A stretch of DNA of 64,000 nt from assembly GCA_026399835.1 (NCBI GenBank), contig JAPLQE010000069.1:1-64000 (forward strand), written 5' to 3'. The translations under genes and the position numbers were made by a program. The notes below the pieces were generated by a model. It was not told the DNA's origin, made no database searches, and worked only from the letters and a program-made list of their open reading frames with translations. Positions 8,966-16,610 of this stretch are shown here, one piece after another. The stretch's first letter is position 1. The number at the start of each line of letters is the position of its first letter. Source of the DNA: Burkholderiales bacterium (GTDB taxonomy: Bacteria > Pseudomonadota > Gammaproteobacteria > Burkholderiales > Burkholderiaceae_E).

Positions 8966-9748
8966 GTGGCGAATTTCGGTCTGATCATCGTCGGCGACGA
9001 GATCCTGTCGGGCAAGCGGCAGGACAAGCACTTCGCCAAGGTCGTCGAGCTGCTCGGCGCGCGCGGCCTGCAGCTGTCCTGGGCCCGCTACCTCGGCGAC
9101 GACCGCGAGCGCCTGGTGGCGACGCTGCACGAGACATTCGCCGGCGACGACGTGGTCTTCTCCTGCGGCGGCATCGGCGCGACCCCCGACGACCATACCC
9201 GCCAGGCCGCGGCAGCGGCGCTCGGCGTGCCGCTCGCGCTGCATCCGGAGGCCGAGCGGCTGATCACCGAGCGCACGATGGAGATGGCGCGCGACGGCAA
9301 GGCCGCGCCCGACATGGGCGCGCCCGAGAACCGCCAGCGCCTGAAGATGGGCGAGTTCCCCGAGGGCGCGCGGATCGTACCGAACCCGTTCAACCGGATC
9401 CCGGGCTTCAACGTCGGCGCGCACTGGTTCGTGCCGGGCTTCCCGGTGATGGCCTGGCCGATGATCGAGCAGGTGCTCGATGCGCACTATTCGCAGCTCT
9501 TCCACCTCGAGGCGCGCGGCGACCGCTCGATGATGGTCTACGAACTCGCCGAGTCGACGCTGACGCCGCTGATGGAGGCGGTCGAGCGCGAGTTCGGCGG
9601 GATCAAGGTCTACAGCCTGCCGTCGGTGGGGGAGGGCGGCATGCGCCGCCACATCGAGCTCGGCGCCAAGGGCGCGGCCGATCAGGTCGAGCCGGCGTTC
9701 GAGTGGCTTCGGTCAGGCGTGCTCGCGCTGGGCGGCACCATCGCCTGA
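8966..9748 (+). CDS. CinA-like / molybdopterin-binding domain protein
   Basis: A 260-residue protein that starts MANFGLIIVGDEILSGKRQD and contains FSCGGIGATPDDHTRQA. This is the MoaB/MogA-like fold at the N-terminus of CinA (competence/damage-inducible protein A). The C-terminal nicotinamide-nucleotide amidase domain of full CinA is absent, as in many betaproteobacterial stand-alone copies. Members act in nucleotide or cofactor metabolism; the exact reaction of this short form is not established. I chose the GTG at 8966 because CGGAG precedes it and the family begins at this point. A -10-like CATACT lies in the 79-base gap after the desaturase gene, so it may have its own promoter. Confidence 0.85.
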   Translation: MANFGLIIVGDEILSGKRQDKHFAKVVELLGARGLQLSWARYLGDDRERLVATLHETFAGDDVVFSCGGIGATPDDHTRQAAAAALGVPLALHPEAERLITERTMEMARDGKAAPDMGAPENRQRLKMGEFPEGARIVPNPFNRIPGFNVGAHWFVPGFPVMAWPMIEQVLDAHYSQLFHLEARGDRSMMVYELAESTLTPLMEAVEREFGGIKVYSLPSVGEGGMRRHIELGAKGAADQVEPAFEWLRSGVLALGGTIA

Positions 9749-9787
9749 GAGGTCGCGGCCGGATCCGGATCCGGGCCCGAAAATGAA

Positions 9788-9818
9788 CCGGCCCGGTCTC
9801 CTTGCGGATCCGGGCCGG
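9788..9818 (+). terminator. Hairpin downstream of the CinA-like gene
   Basis: A perfect 9-bp stem, CCGGCCCGG with CCGGGCCGG, encloses a 13-base loop 40 bases after the stop codon. There is no T-tract, so this could be a weak or factor-assisted terminator. Confidence 0.4.
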
Positions 9819-9884
9819 GTGCGTCGCTCTGTATCGGGGAGGAGAGACGGCGACGACTTCGAGACGATCGAGGCTTTACCGCGT

Positions 9885-9904
9885 CGCGGGGCCGCAGCCC
9901 CGCG
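9885..9904 (-). terminator. Hairpin downstream of the phasin gene
   Basis: An 8-bp GC stem, CGCGGGGC with GCCCCGCG, and a 4-base loop lie 14 bases past the phasin stop codon. No clear T-run follows on the reverse strand. The 170 bases between the convergent CinA-like and phasin genes hold two such hairpins and no gene. Confidence 0.5.
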
Positions 9905-9918
9905 GGCGATCAGGCGCC

Positions 9919-10464
9919 TCAGGCCGCTTTCTTGGCGCGGGCCGCACCAGTCGTCGCGGTCTTGCCGGCGGCGACCAGGTTGGCTTCGGCCATCTCGACG
10001 ACCTGCTTGGTCGCCTTGTTGACCTGGTCGTACGCGGTGTTGGCCGCCGAGACCGCCGACTTCATGAACGTGACCACACCCTCGCTGCCGGCCGGCGCGT
10101 TCTTGGCGAGCGCGTCGATGGCCGAGTGGAGCTGGCGGTTGCCGTCGGCGAGCTGCTTCTCCATCAGCTTGGCGATCTCGCTGCCAGTGTCGCTGGTGAT
10201 CTCGTACACATGCTTGGCGTACGCGGTCATCTTGTCGGCGGCGGGCTGGGCCGAGCCGGCGGCGAAGTCGGCGAACGCCTTGGCGTCCTTGACCTCGAGC
10301 AGCGCCTTGAACTGCTCGGCGGACTCTTCGAACGACGACTTGGTCGCGGCCATGTTCAGCTCGGCCAGCTTCTCGAGGCCGGAGAACGACTTGGCGGCCA
10401 TCGCCTGGAAGGACTCGAGCGCGGCTTTGTGCATCGCAACCATCTGATCGGGGGTGGTGAACAT
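9919..10464 (-). CDS. phaP: Phasin family protein (PHA granule-associated)
   Basis: A 181-residue, mostly helical protein beginning MFTTPDQMVAMHKAALESFQ, rich in Ala, Lys and Glu, with a basic tail ending GAARAKKAA. This fits the phasin_2 family, amphipathic proteins that coat polyhydroxyalkanoate granules. The N-terminal TPDQMVAMHKAALES is typical of Burkholderiales phasins. AGAGG precedes the ATG. The gene has a near-consensus promoter bracketed by two similar palindromic sites (see the promoter and operator entries), consistent with repression by a PhaR-like regulator when granules are absent. No PHA synthase or PhaR gene is in the window. Confidence 0.93.
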   Translation of the reverse strand: MFTTPDQMVAMHKAALESFQAMAAKSFSGLEKLAELNMAATKSSFEESAEQFKALLEVKDAKAFADFAAGSAQPAADKMTAYAKHVYEITSDTGSEIAKLMEKQLADGNRQLHSAIDALAKNAPAGSEGVVTFMKSAVSAANTAYDQVNKATKQVVEMAEANLVAAGKTATTGAARAKKAA

Positions 10465-10536
10465 GTTGACCTCTGTAGGGAAAATTCGTTTATTGAATCA
10501 ACCGTTTACAAGGGCGTCACGGTTGGCGACGCAGCG

Positions 10537-10551
10537 TTGTGCGCTGCAACA
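10537..10551. promoter_or_regulatory. Candidate operator 1 at phasin promoter
   Basis: Read on the reverse strand this is TGTTGC-AGC-GCACAA. It lies just downstream of the phasin -10 box, over the expected transcription start. Its layout matches operator 2 (TGTTGC-N3-GCA) and resembles the CTGC-N3-GCAG type of site described for PhaR. The assignment to PhaR is inference. Confidence 0.5.
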
Positions 10552-10558
10552 GAAACGA

Positions 10559-10586
10559 ATTATAGGGTCGTATGTTCGGAAGTCAA
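10559..10586 (-). promoter_or_regulatory. Phasin sigma-70 promoter
   Basis: On the reverse strand, TTGACT (10586-10581), a 16-base spacer and TATAAT (10564-10559) form a near-consensus housekeeping promoter. The predicted start leaves a leader of roughly 85-90 bases before the phasin ATG. It is one of the strongest promoter-like sequences in the window, as expected for an abundant granule protein. Confidence 0.85.
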
Positions 10587-10595
10587 GTCCTTTTT

Positions 10596-10610
10596 TGTTG
10601 CGGTGCAGCA
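10596..10610. promoter_or_regulatory. Candidate operator 2 between phasin and deacetylase genes
   Basis: TGTTGC-GGT-GCAGCA is an imperfect palindrome directly upstream of the phasin -35 element and just upstream of the -10 of the divergent deacetylase gene. Together with operator 1 it brackets the phasin promoter and could affect both genes. Confidence 0.5.
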
Positions 10611-10613
10611 CGA

Positions 10614-10622
10614 TGCTAGACT
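10614..10622 (+). promoter_or_regulatory. Extended -10 of the deacetylase gene
   Basis: TGCTAGACT is an extended -10 (TGn plus TAGACT). The hexamer ends exactly six bases before the GTG start at 10629, and there is no Shine-Dalgarno. This suggests a leaderless mRNA. Confidence 0.5.
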
Positions 10623-10628
10623 GACCCG

Positions 10629-11564
10629 GTGAAGGCGTTCTACAGCGACCGGTTCGTGCTCCCGCTGCCCGACGGCCACCGCTTCCCGATGGCCAAGTAC
10701 CGGCTGCTGCGCGAGCGCATCGCCGCCGAGCTGCCCGGGGTCGCGCTGGCCGAGCCGCCTCCGGCGACCGACGGGGTGCTGGCCCTGGCGCACACACCCG
10801 ACTGGATCGAGCGCCTGAGCCTCGGGCGACTCACCGTGCTCGAGCAGCGCGCGATCGGCTTTCCCTGGTCGGAGGCGATGGTCGAGCGTTCGCGGCGCTC
10901 GGTCGGCGCCACGATCGCCGCCTGCCGCGCGGCGATCGACGAGGGCGCCTCCGCGAACCTCGCCGGCGGCACCCACCATGCCGGACCCGACCGCGGCGAG
11001 GGCTTCTGCTGCCTGAACGACGTCGCGGTCGCCGCACGCCTGATGCAGGCCGAACGCCGTGCGCAGCGGGTCGCGATCGTCGACCTCGACGTCCACCAGG
11101 GCAATGGCAGTGCGCAGATCCTGCGCCACGATCCTTCGGTGTTCACGCTGTCGATCCACGGCGCGCGCAACTTCCCGTTCCGCAACCGCTGCGACGGCGA
11201 CCTCGATGTCGACCTGCCCGACGGCACCGGCGACGATGCCTACCTCGATGCGCTCGACGGCGCGCTCGCCATGCTCGCGGCGCGCTTCGAGCCCGACTTC
11301 CTGATCTTCCTGGCGGGGGCCGACGTCTACGAGGGCGACCGCCTCGGACGCCTGTCGCTGTCGATCCCCGGCATCGCCGAGCGCGACCGCCGTGTCTTCG
11401 CGTTCGCGCGGGCTCGCGGCCTGCCGGTTGCGGTGGCGATGGGCGGGGGCTACTGCCCGGACATCGCGCGGATCGTCGACATCCATGCCGGCACGGTCCG
11501 CGAGGCGCTGATGCATGCGGCTTCGGGACGTGCGCGGCGCGGACCGCCGATGCCGTCCGCGTGA
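10629..11564 (+). CDS. Histone deacetylase family protein (class IV-like)
   Basis: A 311-residue zinc hydrolase of the histone deacetylase / acetylpolyamine amidohydrolase superfamily. Visible motifs are the His pair in GGTHHAGP, FCCLNDVAVA, the zinc ligands in DLDVHQGNG and GADVYEGD, and the late tyrosine loop MGGGY, so the active site appears complete. Bacterial members deacetylate acetyl-lysine, acetylpolyamines or related amides in the cytoplasm; the substrate is unknown here. It is divergent from the phasin gene with a shared regulatory region, which hints at a link between protein or metabolite acetylation and PHA (acetyl-CoA) metabolism, but this is inference. GTG start with no ribosome binding site. 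The EamA gene overlaps its end by four bases. Confidence 0.9.
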   Translation: MKAFYSDRFVLPLPDGHRFPMAKYRLLRERIAAELPGVALAEPPPATDGVLALAHTPDWIERLSLGRLTVLEQRAIGFPWSEAMVERSRRSVGATIAACRAAIDEGASANLAGGTHHAGPDRGEGFCCLNDVAVAARLMQAERRAQRVAIVDLDVHQGNGSAQILRHDPSVFTLSIHGARNFPFRNRCDGDLDVDLPDGTGDDAYLDALDGALAMLAARFEPDFLIFLAGADVYEGDRLGRLSLSIPGIAERDRRVFAFARARGLPVAVAMGGGYCPDIARIVDIHAGTVREALMHAASGRARRGPPMPSA

Positions 11565-12454
11565 CCCCGTCCGCACGCGGGGCCGGTCCGGGCCCGGTCG
11601 ATGCGGGCCTCGGCACCGTCGTGCCGATCCTGTTCGTCCTGCTGTGGGCGACCGGCTTCGTCGCGGCCCGGCTCGCCGTGCCGCAGGTGCCGCCGCTGGG
11701 GTTTCTCGCGCTGCGCTTCGCCGCGACGCTGGGGGTGCTGGCGCCGCTGATCCTGATCGCACGGGCGCCCTGGCCGGACCGCCGCGGGCTCGCGCACCTC
11801 GCGGTCGCCGGCCTGCTGATCCATGCCGGCTACCTCGCCGGCGTCTGGATCGCGGTGGCGCTGGGCATGGGTGCCGGGCTGGTGGCGCTGATCGTGAACC
11901 TGCAGCCGGTGCTGACCGCGCTGTGGCTGGCCTTCGGCCGGGAGCGGATCGGCGTGAGGCAGTGGGCGGGCCTGGCGCTGGGCTTCGGCGGCGTGGCGCT
12001 GGTCGGCGCGCACCGCATCGACGCCGACCGGCTGGGCCCGGCGAGCATCGCCTTCGCCGTCGCCGGGCTGCTGTCCATCACCGCGGGCACGCTCTACCAG
12101 CGCCGTCACGTGCCGAGCTTCGACCTGCGCACCGGCGCCTTCGTGCAGAACGCGGTGTCACTGGCGGCGATCGCGCCGCTGGCGCTCTGGGTCGAGCGCG
12201 GCCCCTGGGCGCCGGACGCCGGCACGTGGATCGCGCTCGCCTGGTCGGTGTGCGCGCTGTCCATCGGCGCGGCGTTCCTGCTGAACACCCTGATCCGGCG
12301 CGGCACCGCGACCCGCGTCGCGAGTCTCTTCTACCTGGTGCCGCCGGTCACGGCGCTCCAGGCCTGGGCGCTGTTCGGCGAGCCGTTCGGCGTGCTCGCC
12401 GCGCTCGGCATGCTGCTGACCGCGATCGGCGTCGCCCTGGTCGTGCGGACCTGA
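11561..12454 (+). CDS. EamA/DMT family transporter
   Basis: A 297-residue membrane protein of the drug/metabolite transporter superfamily, with two EamA repeats of about five helices each. Typical phrases are LLWATGFVAARLAV near the N-terminus, VALIVNLQPVLTALW in the first repeat and YLVPPVTALQAWALFGEP in the second. Such proteins export amino acids, metabolites or drugs; the substrate is not predictable. The GTG start overlaps the stop of the deacetylase gene (GTGA), so the two are translationally coupled. It is convergent with the oxidoreductase gene, 27 bases away. Confidence 0.9.
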   Translation: MTPSARGAGPGPVDAGLGTVVPILFVLLWATGFVAARLAVPQVPPLGFLALRFAATLGVLAPLILIARAPWPDRRGLAHLAVAGLLIHAGYLAGVWIAVALGMGAGLVALIVNLQPVLTALWLAFGRERIGVRQWAGLALGFGGVALVGAHRIDADRLGPASIAFAVAGLLSITAGTLYQRRHVPSFDLRTGAFVQNAVSLAAIAPLALWVERGPWAPDAGTWIALAWSVCALSIGAAFLLNTLIRRGTATRVASLFYLVPPVTALQAWALFGEPFGVLAALGMLLTAIGVALVVRT

Positions 12455-12481
12455 GCATGCGGACCTGAACGCCGCGCGCGC

Positions 12482-13495
12482 TCAGTGGCGCAGGCAGACC
12501 TTGCCGAAGTGCGCGCCCGAGGCCAGGTAGGCCATCGCGTCCTTGAGCTCGGCGAACTCGAACACCCGGTCGACGATCGGCTCGAGCCGGTGCTGGCCGA
12601 TGGCGCGCAGCATCGCCTCGAAGCCGTCGCGCGAGCCCACGGTGATGCCCTGCAGGCGGACCTGACGGGTGACGATCAGCCCGAGCGAGGCGCTCATCGT
12701 GCCGCCCGACAGCACGCCGATCATCGATACCGTGCCGCCCGGCCGGATGCAGCGCAGCGACTGCGGCAGCGTCTTCTCGCCGCCGAGTTCCAGAATATGG
12801 TCGAAGCCCGCGCCGTCCGTGATCGCGCGCGAGGCCCGGGCCCACTCCGGCTCGCTCCGGTAGTTGATGCCCGCGTCGGCACCGAGCGCCCGGGCGCGAG
12901 CGAGCTTGTCGTCGCTCGAGGAGATGACCGTCACGTGGGCACCCGCCATCTTCGCGAACTGCAGCGCGAAGAGGGCGACGCCGCCGGTGCCCTGTACCAG
13001 CAGCCGGTCGCCGGCGCGCAGGCCGCCCTCGGTGACCAGCGCGCTCCAGGCCGTCAGCGCCGCGCAGGGCAGGGTGGCCGCCTGCACGTCGCTCAGGTGC
13101 TCCGGCACGCGGCACACGCCGCCCTCAGGCAGCACCATCAGGTCGGCCATGACCCCGTCGATCGGGCCGCCGAGCGATCCGGTGATCCGTTCGAGGTTCA
13201 GCTCGCCGCCGACCCAGCGTTGGAGGAAGCTCGGGCAGACCCGGTCGCCGACCGCCACGCGCGAGACGCCGGCGCCCACCTCGACGACCTCGCCGACGCC
13301 GTCGGAGATCGGGATCAGCGGCAGCGTGCCGGTGTACTGGCCATACCCGCGATCGGGGACGACCAGGTCGCGGTAGTTCAGCGACGCGGCCTTCATCCGC
13401 AGCAGCACCTCGCCGGCGCCGGGCCTGGGATCCGGCCTGGACGACAGCACGAGGTGGTCGAGGCCCCACCCGCCTTCGATCTGGAATACACGCAT
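12482..13495 (-). CDS. Zinc-type alcohol dehydrogenase-like (MDR) oxidoreductase
   Basis: A 337-residue medium-chain dehydrogenase/reductase. It has a GroES-like N-terminal domain (AASLNYRDLVVPDRGYG, ISDGVGEVVEVGAGV) and a Rossmann domain with LLVQGTGGVALFALQFAK. The Asn-Tyr-Arg-Asp signature is that of the NADPH-dependent quinone-reductase-like branch, and the four-Cys structural zinc lobe is not evident. The substrate is unknown. The ATG at 13495 has GGAGAG upstream, and homology begins there although the frame is open further. It is divergent from the PBP7 gene across 154 bases. Confidence 0.88.
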   Translation of the reverse strand: MRVFQIEGGWGLDHLVLSSRPDPRPGAGEVLLRMKAASLNYRDLVVPDRGYGQYTGTLPLIPISDGVGEVVEVGAGVSRVAVGDRVCPSFLQRWVGGELNLERITGSLGGPIDGVMADLMVLPEGGVCRVPEHLSDVQAATLPCAALTAWSALVTEGGLRAGDRLLVQGTGGVALFALQFAKMAGAHVTVISSSDDKLARARALGADAGINYRSEPEWARASRAITDGAGFDHILELGGEKTLPQSLRCIRPGGTVSMIGVLSGGTMSASLGLIVTRQVRLQGITVGSRDGFEAMLRAIGQHRLEPIVDRVFEFAELKDAMAYLASGAHFGKVCLRH

Positions 13496-13649
13496 GCCGC
13501 ATTCTCTCCGGCGCGCGGCGCCATCCGTCGGGATGTTGATGCGGCGTGTTGGCTTTTCGTTCCAAGTACTTCTCCGGAGAGCGCTTTTTCTCTCCGACAA
13601 GGGGTGGCGTTTGTTAAACTTCGCGCCCGTTCCGAGGGAGATCGAGTCG

Positions 13650-14813
13650 ATGAGTCCGGTGTTTCCTGGCGTCCGCGCGCGACGCTTCCTGGCCCTGGTG
13701 GCCGGTCTCCTCGCCCTCCAGTTCCCGCTCGAGTCGATCGCCTCGGACCGTCTGGCCACGTCCATGAAGGCCCGCAAGGCCGCCGAGGCGTCCGCCTCGC
13801 GCAAGGCCGCCGAGCCGCCCGTGCGCAAGGCGACCCTGCCGGCCCGCGTCTCCGCCGTGCCGCTGCGCAAGCAGGTCGGCCCGCGTGCCGAGAAGGCCCC
13901 CGCCAAGGCGCAGCGCGCCGGCGCCGCGGCGCAGCCCCGCAGCGCCCGGATCGTCAAGACCTCCTATGCGCCACGGTCCGTCGAGCCGCAGCGGCTGTCG
14001 ATCGGCAACGCGATCGGCCTGCACCTGACCGATGATCCGCTCGATCTGCGCTCCTCGGTCGCACTCGTCATCGACCAGGCGACCGGCGAGACGCTCTACC
14101 AGAAGAACCCGGATGCGGTGCTGCCGATCGCCTCGATCACCAAGGTGATGACCTCGATGGTCGTGCTCGATGCCGGGCTGCCGCTCGACGAGATGCTCGA
14201 CGTGTCCGAGGCCGATCGCGACACCGAGCGTCACAGCGGTTCGCGCCTGCCGATGGGCTCGAAGCTCTCGCGCGGCGAGATGCTGCAGCTGGCGCTGATG
14301 GCGTCCGAGAACCGCGCGGCCCATGCGCTCGGCCGCCACTTCCCCGGCGGCATGCCGGCGTTCGTCGAGGCGATGAACACGAAGGCCCGCTCGATCGGCA
14401 TGACCGACAGCCGCTTCGCCGACCCGACCGGACTGTCGAGCAACAACGTCTCGAATGCGCGCGACCTGGCGCGCATGGTGCGCGCCGCGCACGGCTACCC
14501 GCTGATCCGCGAGTACTCGACCGCCACCTCGCTCACCGTCGACACCGGTTACCGTCAGGTTGGGTTCCGCAGCACCAACCGCCTGGTCGACAATCCCGAC
14601 TGGCAGATCGGCATGCAGAAGACCGGCTACATCTCGGAGGCCGGCAAGTGCCTGGTGATGCAGGCCAAGGTCGACGGCCGGGCCGTCATCCTGGTGCTGC
14701 TCGATGCCACCGGCGCGCAGTCGCGGTTCGCGGACGCGCAGCGCCTGCGAAAGTGGATCGAGCAGCAGCCGCGCGACGAGACCCGGCCGGTCCGCGCCGA
14801 CGCCCGCTCCTGA
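13650..14813 (+). CDS. pbpG: D-alanyl-D-alanine endopeptidase (PBP7-like, S11 family)
   Basis: A 387-residue low-molecular-weight penicillin-binding protein. After a signal segment (about 1-31) comes a long basic Ala/Lys-rich linker (about 35-110). The S11 catalytic domain follows, with SxxK at S162-K165 (ASITK), SxN at S219-N221 (SEN) and KTG at 324-326. PBP7-type enzymes cleave D-Ala-mDAP cross-links in periplasmic peptidoglycan. The linker is longer than usual and its basic repeats could bind the wall or nucleotides; that is inference. Start chosen at ATG 13650 with GAGGGAG upstream; the open frame before it lacks homology. An IclR gene lies convergent 78 bases downstream. Confidence 0.92.
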   Translation: MSPVFPGVRARRFLALVAGLLALQFPLESIASDRLATSMKARKAAEASASRKAAEPPVRKATLPARVSAVPLRKQVGPRAEKAPAKAQRAGAAAQPRSARIVKTSYAPRSVEPQRLSIGNAIGLHLTDDPLDLRSSVALVIDQATGETLYQKNPDAVLPIASITKVMTSMVVLDAGLPLDEMLDVSEADRDTERHSGSRLPMGSKLSRGEMLQLALMASENRAAHALGRHFPGGMPAFVEAMNTKARSIGMTDSRFADPTGLSSNNVSNARDLARMVRAAHGYPLIREYSTATSLTVDTGYRQVGFRSTNRLVDNPDWQIGMQKTGYISEAGKCLVMQAKVDGRAVILVLLDATGAQSRFADAQRLRKWIEQQPRDETRPVRADARS

Positions 14814-14891
14814 CGCCGCGGGGCGGCTGACCGAACGCCCCCCTCGGGCGCGTCCTGGGCGCCCACCCTTCGGGTGCCCCCGGGGCGGGCG

Positions 14892-15707
14892 CTACGACTC
14901 CGTGTCGAAGCCGATCGCCGCCGAGATCTGACCGGCCGTGCGGCGGAGGAGGTCGATCCAGTCGTCCTGCAGGAAGTCCGAAGGCGCCGAGATCGACAGC
15001 CCCGCCACCAGCTTGCCCGCATCGTCGCGGATGCCCGCGGCGATGCAGCGCACCCCCAGCTCGAGCTCCTCGTTGTCGCGCGCGTAGCCGCGCGCCCGCA
15101 CCAGCGCCAGCTCGCGTTCCAGCTTCGGCGGCTCGGTGATGCTGTTGCGTGTCTGGCCGGCCAGGCCCGTGCGGGTGGCATACGCGCGCACGTTGCGTGG
15201 ATCGTCGGCGGCGAGGAAGAGCTTGCCCACCGAGGTGAGGTGAAGCGGCGCGCGGCCGCCGACCGCCCGCACCACCTGCATGCCGCTGCGCTCGGACACG
15301 GCCCGCTCGATGTAGACGATCTCGTCGCCCTGTCGGATCGACAGGTTCACCGGCTGGTGCGTCATCCGGTGCAGCTCGCGCATCGGCCCGAGCGCGGCGT
15401 CGCGCACGCTCAGGCGCGCCTTCACCAGGTTGCCCAGCTCCAGAAGGCGGATGCCGAGCTGGTAGGTGCCGGGCTCCGATCGGTCGACCAGGCGCGCCGA
15501 CACCAGGTCGTTCAGGATCCGATGCGCGGTGGACGGGTGCAGCCCCGTGCGCTGCGACAGGAGCTTCAGGCTCACCGCATCGGGCTGTTCGGCGAGGGCA
15601 TCGAGCAGCGACACCAGCCGGTCGATCACCTGGATGGCGCCGCGGCTCGCGGCGTCCGGTGCCCCTGCCTCGTCCTTGACGTTGCCGTCGTCTTGCCGTC
15701 GGGCCAT
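14892..15707 (-). CDS. IclR family transcriptional regulator
   Basis: A 271-residue protein with an N-terminal winged helix (about 20-85; LKLLSQRTGLHPSTAHRILN is the recognition helix) and a C-terminal IclR effector domain (about 100-265) with LHLTSVGKLFLA and ELGVRCIAAGIRDDAG. IclR proteins sense small organic acids and often control an adjacent catabolic operon. This one is divergent from lutAB across 147 bases, so it is the likely regulator of lactate or related hydroxy-acid use. That region holds TTATAT at about 15774 but no operator I can define. No clear ribosome binding site precedes the ATG. Confidence 0.92.
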   Translation of the reverse strand: MARRQDDGNVKDEAGAPDAASRGAIQVIDRLVSLLDALAEQPDAVSLKLLSQRTGLHPSTAHRILNDLVSARLVDRSEPGTYQLGIRLLELGNLVKARLSVRDAALGPMRELHRMTHQPVNLSIRQGDEIVYIERAVSERSGMQVVRAVGGRAPLHLTSVGKLFLAADDPRNVRAYATRTGLAGQTRNSITEPPKLERELALVRARGYARDNEELELGVRCIAAGIRDDAGKLVAGLSISAPSDFLQDDWIDLLRRTAGQISAAIGFDTES

Positions 15708-15854
15708 GGAGATAGCGGTATGGACCGGTCCGCTGGCGGCCGGTGGTATCGTGGATGGTGGTACGTTATATCAAGCAGTGAAATCGCTGTCGAGGTCGGT
15801 CGCGCACCGCCGCCACGCCGGCGGTGCGATCATCGGGGCCTCGAGGAGGGGACG

Positions 15855-16610
15855 TTGAGAGTCGGATTGTTCATCACCTGCCTGGTCGACGTGATGCGAC
15901 CGGAGATCGCCGAGGCCACGGTGCGGCTGCTCGAGTCGGCCGGCTGCACGGTCGAGGTGCCGATGGCGCAGACCTGCTGCGGCCAGCCCGGCTACAACTC
16001 GGGCGACACCGCCAGCGCGCACGACCTGGCCCGCAAGGTCCTCGCCGAGTTCGAGCGCTTCGAGCATGTCGTGCTGCCCTCGGGCTCCTGTGGCGGCATG
16101 ATCCGCCACCACTATCCGGTGCTCTTCGCCGACGACCCCGACCTGCGGGTGCGCATCGAGGCGCTGGCCTCGCGCACCTGGGAGCTGACGTCCTTCCTGC
16201 ACGACGTGGTCGGGATGAAGTCGCTGCCCGGGCGCTTCGAGGGCGAGGTCACGTACCACGACTCCTGCAGCGGGCTGCGCGAGCTCGGCGTGCAGGCGCA
16301 GCCGCGTGCGCTGCTCGCGCTGCAGTCGGGCGTGAAGCTCGTCGAGATGAAGGACGCGCGGGCCTGCTGCGGCTTCGGCGGCACCTTCGCGGCCAAGTAC
16401 GGCGACATCTCCACCGCGATCGTCGACGAGAAGATCGAACGCATCCACGCCAGCGGCGCGCCCTGCGTGGTGCTCGGCGATCTCGGATGCATGCTGAACA
16501 TCGAGGGCCGGCTGCGGCGCACCGGCGACACCACGACGCGCGTGCTGCACGTCGCGCAGGTGCTCGCCGGCGATGCCGTGCCTGCGCCCGCCGCGCCGAA
16601 GGGGGCGTGA
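15855..16610 (+). CDS. lutA: L-lactate utilisation protein LutA ((Fe-S)-binding)
   Basis: A 251-residue protein with two cysteine-rich CCG domains: TCCGQPGYNSGD with PSGSCGGMIRHH, and ACCGFGGTFAAKYGDIS with HDSCSGLRELG. This is the LutA/YkgE subunit of the L-lactate oxidation complex LutABC, an alternative to flavin lactate dehydrogenase; it also resembles GlpC and heterodisulfide reductase B subunits. The start is TTG at 15855 with GGAGGGG seven bases upstream, and the product begins MRVGLFITCLVD as in orthologues. The stop overlaps the lutB ATG (ATGA), so the two are coupled. Confidence 0.93.
   Translation: MRVGLFITCLVDVMRPEIAEATVRLLESAGCTVEVPMAQTCCGQPGYNSGDTASAHDLARKVLAEFERFEHVVLPSGSCGGMIRHHYPVLFADDPDLRVRIEALASRTWELTSFLHDVVGMKSLPGRFEGEVTYHDSCSGLRELGVQAQPRALLALQSGVKLVEMKDARACCGFGGTFAAKYGDISTAIVDEKIERIHASGAPCVVLGDLGCMLNIEGRLRRTGDTTTRVLHVAQVLAGDAVPAPAAPKGA

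Noticed and set aside
15708-15854. IclR operator between IclR gene and lutA
   Set aside because: I looked for a clear inverted repeat and found only short, imperfect GC-rich ones (for example GACCGGTC), insufficient to name a site.
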